DNA from: Galaxea fascicularis
Lineage: Eukaryota > Cnidaria > Anthozoa > Scleractinia > Euphylliidae
Assembly: GCA_948470475.1 (NCBI GenBank)
Contig: OX419342.1
Span: 27,768,354-27,832,353 of the forward strand
DNA: 64,000 nucleotides
Direction: 5' to 3'
The translations under genes and the position numbers were made by a program. Each line of letters begins with the position of its first letter. Within the stretch, counting starts at the first letter, position 1. The notes under the pieces were generated by a model that saw only the letters and a program-made list of their open reading frames with translations, was not told the origin of the DNA and did no database searches. Shown piece by piece: positions 60,088-64,000 of this stretch.

Positions 60088-60604
60088 TTGATCCGGTTGG
60101 ATCTTGGACAAGCCAAGGAAATGAGCAGTGAAGATCAGAGTAAAGTGTAATCTGTCAAGTATTCCAGCGACACGCTGAAGCTGTACAACTACAATACGAC
60201 CTTAACTGAGATACGGCCGAGTTGTTTTAACCTGTTTGCCAGCCGGCAAAAGACTGTACTTATAATTTCTAAGAGGCTTTCCCATAATGATTACAGAAAG
60301 CGAAGAGGTTCAAAGGGTAACAGCATACAATTCACAAGCATTTAAGGATTACAGCTTTGATCGAAGAACTAATCAGTAGAGTTTGGTCTCTACCCTGATG
60401 AATTAAGGAACCTTGAATTTACTTGTGCCACAACAGAACCTCAAGCCGTTTATTCCATTAATTTTTCACTTTGAATTTGTAAATATTACTTCTCAGTGCT
60501 AAAATCTATTTCTTCGCATGAACAGCAACGGAACTTACAATTCTGCAACAAAATTAGGAAATATTTTGGGCACGCTTCATTCTTGTTGAAATTTTCCAGC
60601 AGTG

Positions 60605-60870
60605 CTATCGAGTTCTGTTTTCACAATCCAGGCTCGGCTAAAACCAAAAGCCAAATAGAACATTTTTTACCAAAACTTTTATTTTGTGCTACTTAATAGT
60701 TTCTTCTTCTCGTAAATAGGTTTTTACGAATCTATTTCGTTTTTCTTGCGTTCCCACTAAATTCTGTTTCCACAATCTAAACTCGGCTAAAGCCAAAGTG
60801 CACTTACGAAACGTTTTGCCAAAAGGTTTTTATTTCACAGTACTAGACTCTTTTTCTCGTAAAAGGTTTC
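60605..60870 (+). repeat. Diverged tandem duplication
   Basis: 'ctgttttcacaatccaggct' at about 60615 and 'ctgtttccacaatctaaact' at about 60764 begin copies sharing 'cggctaaa.ccaaa', 'ccaaaa..tttttatttt' and 'ttctcgtaaa'. The period is about 150 bp. Confidence 0.65.
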
Positions 60871-62187
60871 GGAATCATCTTACACTTAGAGATCGCAAAG
60901 AATTAACCATTACAGTATTTTTGGGTCGTCGTCGTCTAAAACATGCATTCAAGATTGCAAATATATAAATGCAAGATAAGATTTTCAGGCGTATTACTTT
61001 AAATTTCTGCTTTAGGTGATAATTTGCGATACTTTCTTTCCCCTTCTCGCGAGAAGGTATCAGGATTCTAACTTTTTATTTCATAGATGTAATTCTTACT
61101 TTCCTGAGGTCTTCGTCATCTAAAACGATTGAATAATGCAACAATACAAGAGATCCTAGCGCATTAGTTTTAAACTCCTATGTGTTCTAGACTAACTAGA
61201 GTTGCCGAAGTCTGGACAGGAGAGAGGAGAGAGAGAGAATTTGGCATAAATAGTACTATAGTTAACAACTATTTTAGTCGTAGCACTGCAGCGATGTTTG
61301 TGACACCCCTGAAGACAACAACGGTAAGTGAACAAACTCACTCAAATTCGAATATAGTGGCTTCCAACAACAGACTAACTACCAGCGAAAAACTTAAGAA
61401 AAATAAACTCGTCTTCATGGGACACTACCATAAGATAGATTCAAATGGAACAAAGTATTTTTCCTTATTTTCTTCCGTTTTGCCTACGAACTAATTTTTT
61501 TCCTCACGAAGCTAATTTTCAAAGTAGCAGTACAAACTTTCAAATAAAAGCACTGATTGTGAAAATGACTCGATAGCCTATAATTTCTTATTTTGAAACC
61601 TGACACTCAAATTTTCAAATAACAACACGTTCTTTATCCATTTTGGAAAAGACTTCATAGGCCTTAAAATACTTTTTCATAACTGGCACACGAAATTTCA
61701 AGGTTCCTGTTCAAACGAGTAAAAACACCCCAATTAGTTACAATTGGACCATACTGTAAAACCGACAATAAAGTCGGAAATAAACTTTAACAAAAACTAG
61801 CAATATTTCTAGTAATTCATACGCCCGACAAAGGACAATTCCCGATATTTTAGACTCGAATGTGTCAAAAATGCAATATCAAATATGTAGATTTAAATAA
61901 GAAAGACAAATGTAAAGCTCTTCTCAGAATTTAATAAGAGTAAACATAACATATTTATTAGCTTCAGAACACGAAAAGACTCTTATGTCTAGAAAATGTA
62001 TTTAAAAACAAGAGTAAAAAAAAAAAGAGGGCAAATAAAAAACACCAACCCTTCACATTACAGTCAAAGAAAAAATAAAGTGCTGCAACAAAATGCAGCA
62101 AACTTCTCTGTCGCCTTGTTAACTTAATAAAGTAAAAAACTTAAGTTGGAATAGAGAATATAAAAAAAGGGAAGAGTAGAAAAAGTA

Positions 62188-64000
62188 CTCGACAGAGTGG
62201 GAGAGGGAGGGTGGGAGGTACTCCCAACCCTCCCTTCTTCCACTCGACAGAGTGGGAGAGGGAGGGGTGGGAGGTACTCCCAACCCTCCCTTCTTCCACT
62301 CGACAGAGTGGGAGAGGGAGGGTGGGAGGTACTCCCAACCCTCCCTTCTTCCACTCGACAGAGTGGGAGAGGGAGGGTGGGAGGTACTCCCAACCCTCCC
62401 TTCTTCCACTCGACAGAGTGGGAGAGGGAGGGTGGGAGGTACTCCCAACCCTCCCTTCTTCCACTCGACAGAGTGGGAGAGGGAGGGTGGGAGGTACTCC
62501 CAACCCTCCCTTCTTCCACTCGACAGAGTGGGAGAGGGAGGGTGGGAGGTACTCCCAACCCTCCCTTCTTCCACTCGACAGAGTGGGAGAGGGAGGGTGG
62601 GAGGTACTCCCAACCCTCCCTTCTTCCACTCGACAGAGTGGGAGAGGGAGGGTGGGAGGTACTCCCAACCCTCCCTTCTTCCACTCGACAGAGTGGGAGA
62701 GGGAGGGTGGGAGGTACTCCCAACCCTCCCTTCTTCCACTCGACAGAGTGGGAGAGGGAGGGTGGGAGGTACTCCCAACCCTCCCTTCTTCCACTCGACA
62801 GAGTGGGAGAGGGAGGGTGGGAGGTACTCCCAACCCTCCCTTCTTCCACTCGACAGAGTGGGAGAGGGAGGGTGGGAGGTACTCCCAACCCTCCCTTCTT
62901 CCACTCGACAGAGTGGGAGAGGGAGGGTGGGAGGTACTCCCAACCCTCCCTTCTTCCACTCGACAGAGTGGGAGAGGGAGGGTGGGAGGTACTCCCAACC
63001 CTCCCTTCTTCCACTCGACAGAGTGGGAGAGGGAGGGTGGGAGGTACTCCCAACCCTCCCTTCTTCCACTCGACAGAGTGGGAGAGGGAGGGTGGGAGGT
63101 ACTCCCAACCCTCCCTTCTTCCACTCGACAGAGTGGGAGAGGGAGGGTGGGAGGTACTCCCAACCCTCCCTTCTTCCACTCGACAGAGTGGGAGAGGGAG
63201 GGTGGGAGGTACTCCCAACCCTCCCTTCTTCCACTCGACAGAGTGGGAGAGGGAGGGTGGGAGGTACTCCCAACCCTCCCTTCTTCCACTCGACAGAGTG
63301 GGAGAGGGAGGGTGGGAGGTACTCCCAACCCTCCCTTCTTCCACTCGACAGAGTGGGAGAGGGAGGGTGGGAGGTACTCCCAACCCTCCCTTCTTCCACT
63401 CGACAGAGTGGGAGAGGGAGGGTGGGAGGTACTCCCAACCCTCCCTTCTTCCACTCGACAGAGTGGGAGAGGGAGGGTGGGAGGTACTCCCAACCCTCCC
63501 TTCTTCCACTCGACAGAGTGGGAGAGGGAGGGTGGGAGGTACTCCCAACCCTCCCTTCTTCCACTCGACAGAGTGGGAGAGGGAGGGTGGGAGGTACTCC
63601 CAACCCTCCCTTCTTCCACTCGACAGAGTGGGAGAGGGAGGGTGGGAGGTACTCCCAACCCTCCCTTCTTCCACTCGACAGAGTGGGAGAGGGAGGGTGG
63701 GAGGTACTCCCAACCCTCCCTTCTTCCACTCGACAGAGTGGGAGAGGGAGGGTGGGAGGTACTCCCAACCCTCCCTTCTTCCACTCGACAGAGTGGGAGA
63801 GGGAGGGTGGGAGGTACTCCCAACCCTCCCTTCTTCCACTCGACAGAGTGGGAGAGGGAGGGTGGGAGGTACTCCCAACCCTCCCTTCTTCCACTCGACA
63901 GAGTGGGAGAGGGAGGGTGGGAGGTACTCCCAACCCTCCCTTCTTCCACTCGACAGAGTGGGAGAGGGAGGGTGGGAGGTACTCCCAACCCTCCCTTCTT
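62188..64000. repeat. 55-bp satellite array, about 33 copies, reaching the window edge
   Basis: The unit starts CTCGACAGAGTGGGAGAGGG and is repeated almost without change; the second unit has one extra G (56 bp). Within each unit, GGGAGGGTGGGAG and CTCCCAACCCTCCC form a near-palindrome. The plus strand contains GGGAGAGGGAGGGTGGG, a canonical G-quadruplex pattern. The unit has no stop codon in any frame, so minus-strand ORFs of more than 580 codons arise in three frames. The array continues past 64000. Confidence 0.95.

Larger units (their letters stand above)
48628..62187. other. Gene-poor region without conserved coding sequence
   Basis: About 13.5 kb in which no ORF resembles a known protein on either strand. 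Contents identified separately: nested MITEs, hairpins, an inverted repeat pair, a LINE tail, duplicated AT-rich text and scattered exon-like pieces with plausible splice sites (49505-49534 ending in GTAAG; 51119-51244 following tatctttcag). The remainder is AT-rich with only short ORFs. Confidence 0.6.

Noticed and set aside
62119..63988. Three overlapping minus-strand ORFs of 584-615 codons
   Set aside because: They are the 55-bp satellite read in three frames, all giving the same permuted peptide. There is no initiation context and no non-repeat domain.

Overview
The window is nuclear DNA from an invertebrate animal, most likely an anthozoan cnidarian (stony coral or sea anemone). The evidence is AT-rich sequence, many short exons with ordinary GT-AG introns in phases shared with vertebrate genes, proteins close to human orthologues, and intergenic and intronic DNA packed with short inverted-repeat elements, tRNA-derived SINEs and a CR1/L2-like LINE 3' end. 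The lineage is inferred from gene and repeat style, not from a marker gene.

Four protein genes can be reconstructed. (1) 252-8504, minus: tau-tubulin kinase (TTBK), nine exons for the kinase domain and start of the tail; the 3' end is at or beyond the left edge. (2) 8912-26274, plus: an ABCC10/MRP7-type ABC transporter, 29 coding exons summing to 4812 nt (1603 aa), with two complete nucleotide-binding domains. It is head-to-head with TTBK across 407 bp. (3) 27539-28981, minus: an intronless 480-aa protein with a mitochondrial-type N-terminus and tandem helical repeats like heptatricopeptide/OPR proteins. (4) 30052-45596, minus: RALGAPB, the beta subunit of the Ral GTPase-activating complex, 23 coding exons summing to 4761 nt (1586 aa). 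In both long genes the exon phases chain without a break from start to stop, which strongly supports the models.

From about 46 kb to the right edge no conserved protein gene is recognisable. This part holds a 20-bp minisatellite, a terminal-inverted-repeat element inserted into it, a truncated LINE, a nested pair of MITEs (one inside the other at TTAA), dispersed repeats, weak hints of a spliced orphan transcript (57-60 kb), and from 62188 to the edge an almost perfect 55-bp satellite of about 33 copies.

The genes do not form one pathway. TTBK phosphorylates tau/tubulin-related substrates and its paralogue TTBK2 acts in ciliogenesis; ABCC10 exports amphipathic anions; RALGAPB restrains Ral GTPases; the 480-aa protein probably acts on mitochondrial RNA. 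The TTBK-ABCC10 linkage matters because human TTBK1 and ABCC10 are also near neighbours (6p21.1). The other main points of interest are elements with GAGGG termini and word-repeat interiors (two with matching 6-bp duplications), the nested MITEs, CpG-only decay between hairpin arms, and ATGGCG motifs at the 5' ends of all four genes. All gene models were built by eye from splice signals and remembered family sequences, without alignment software.
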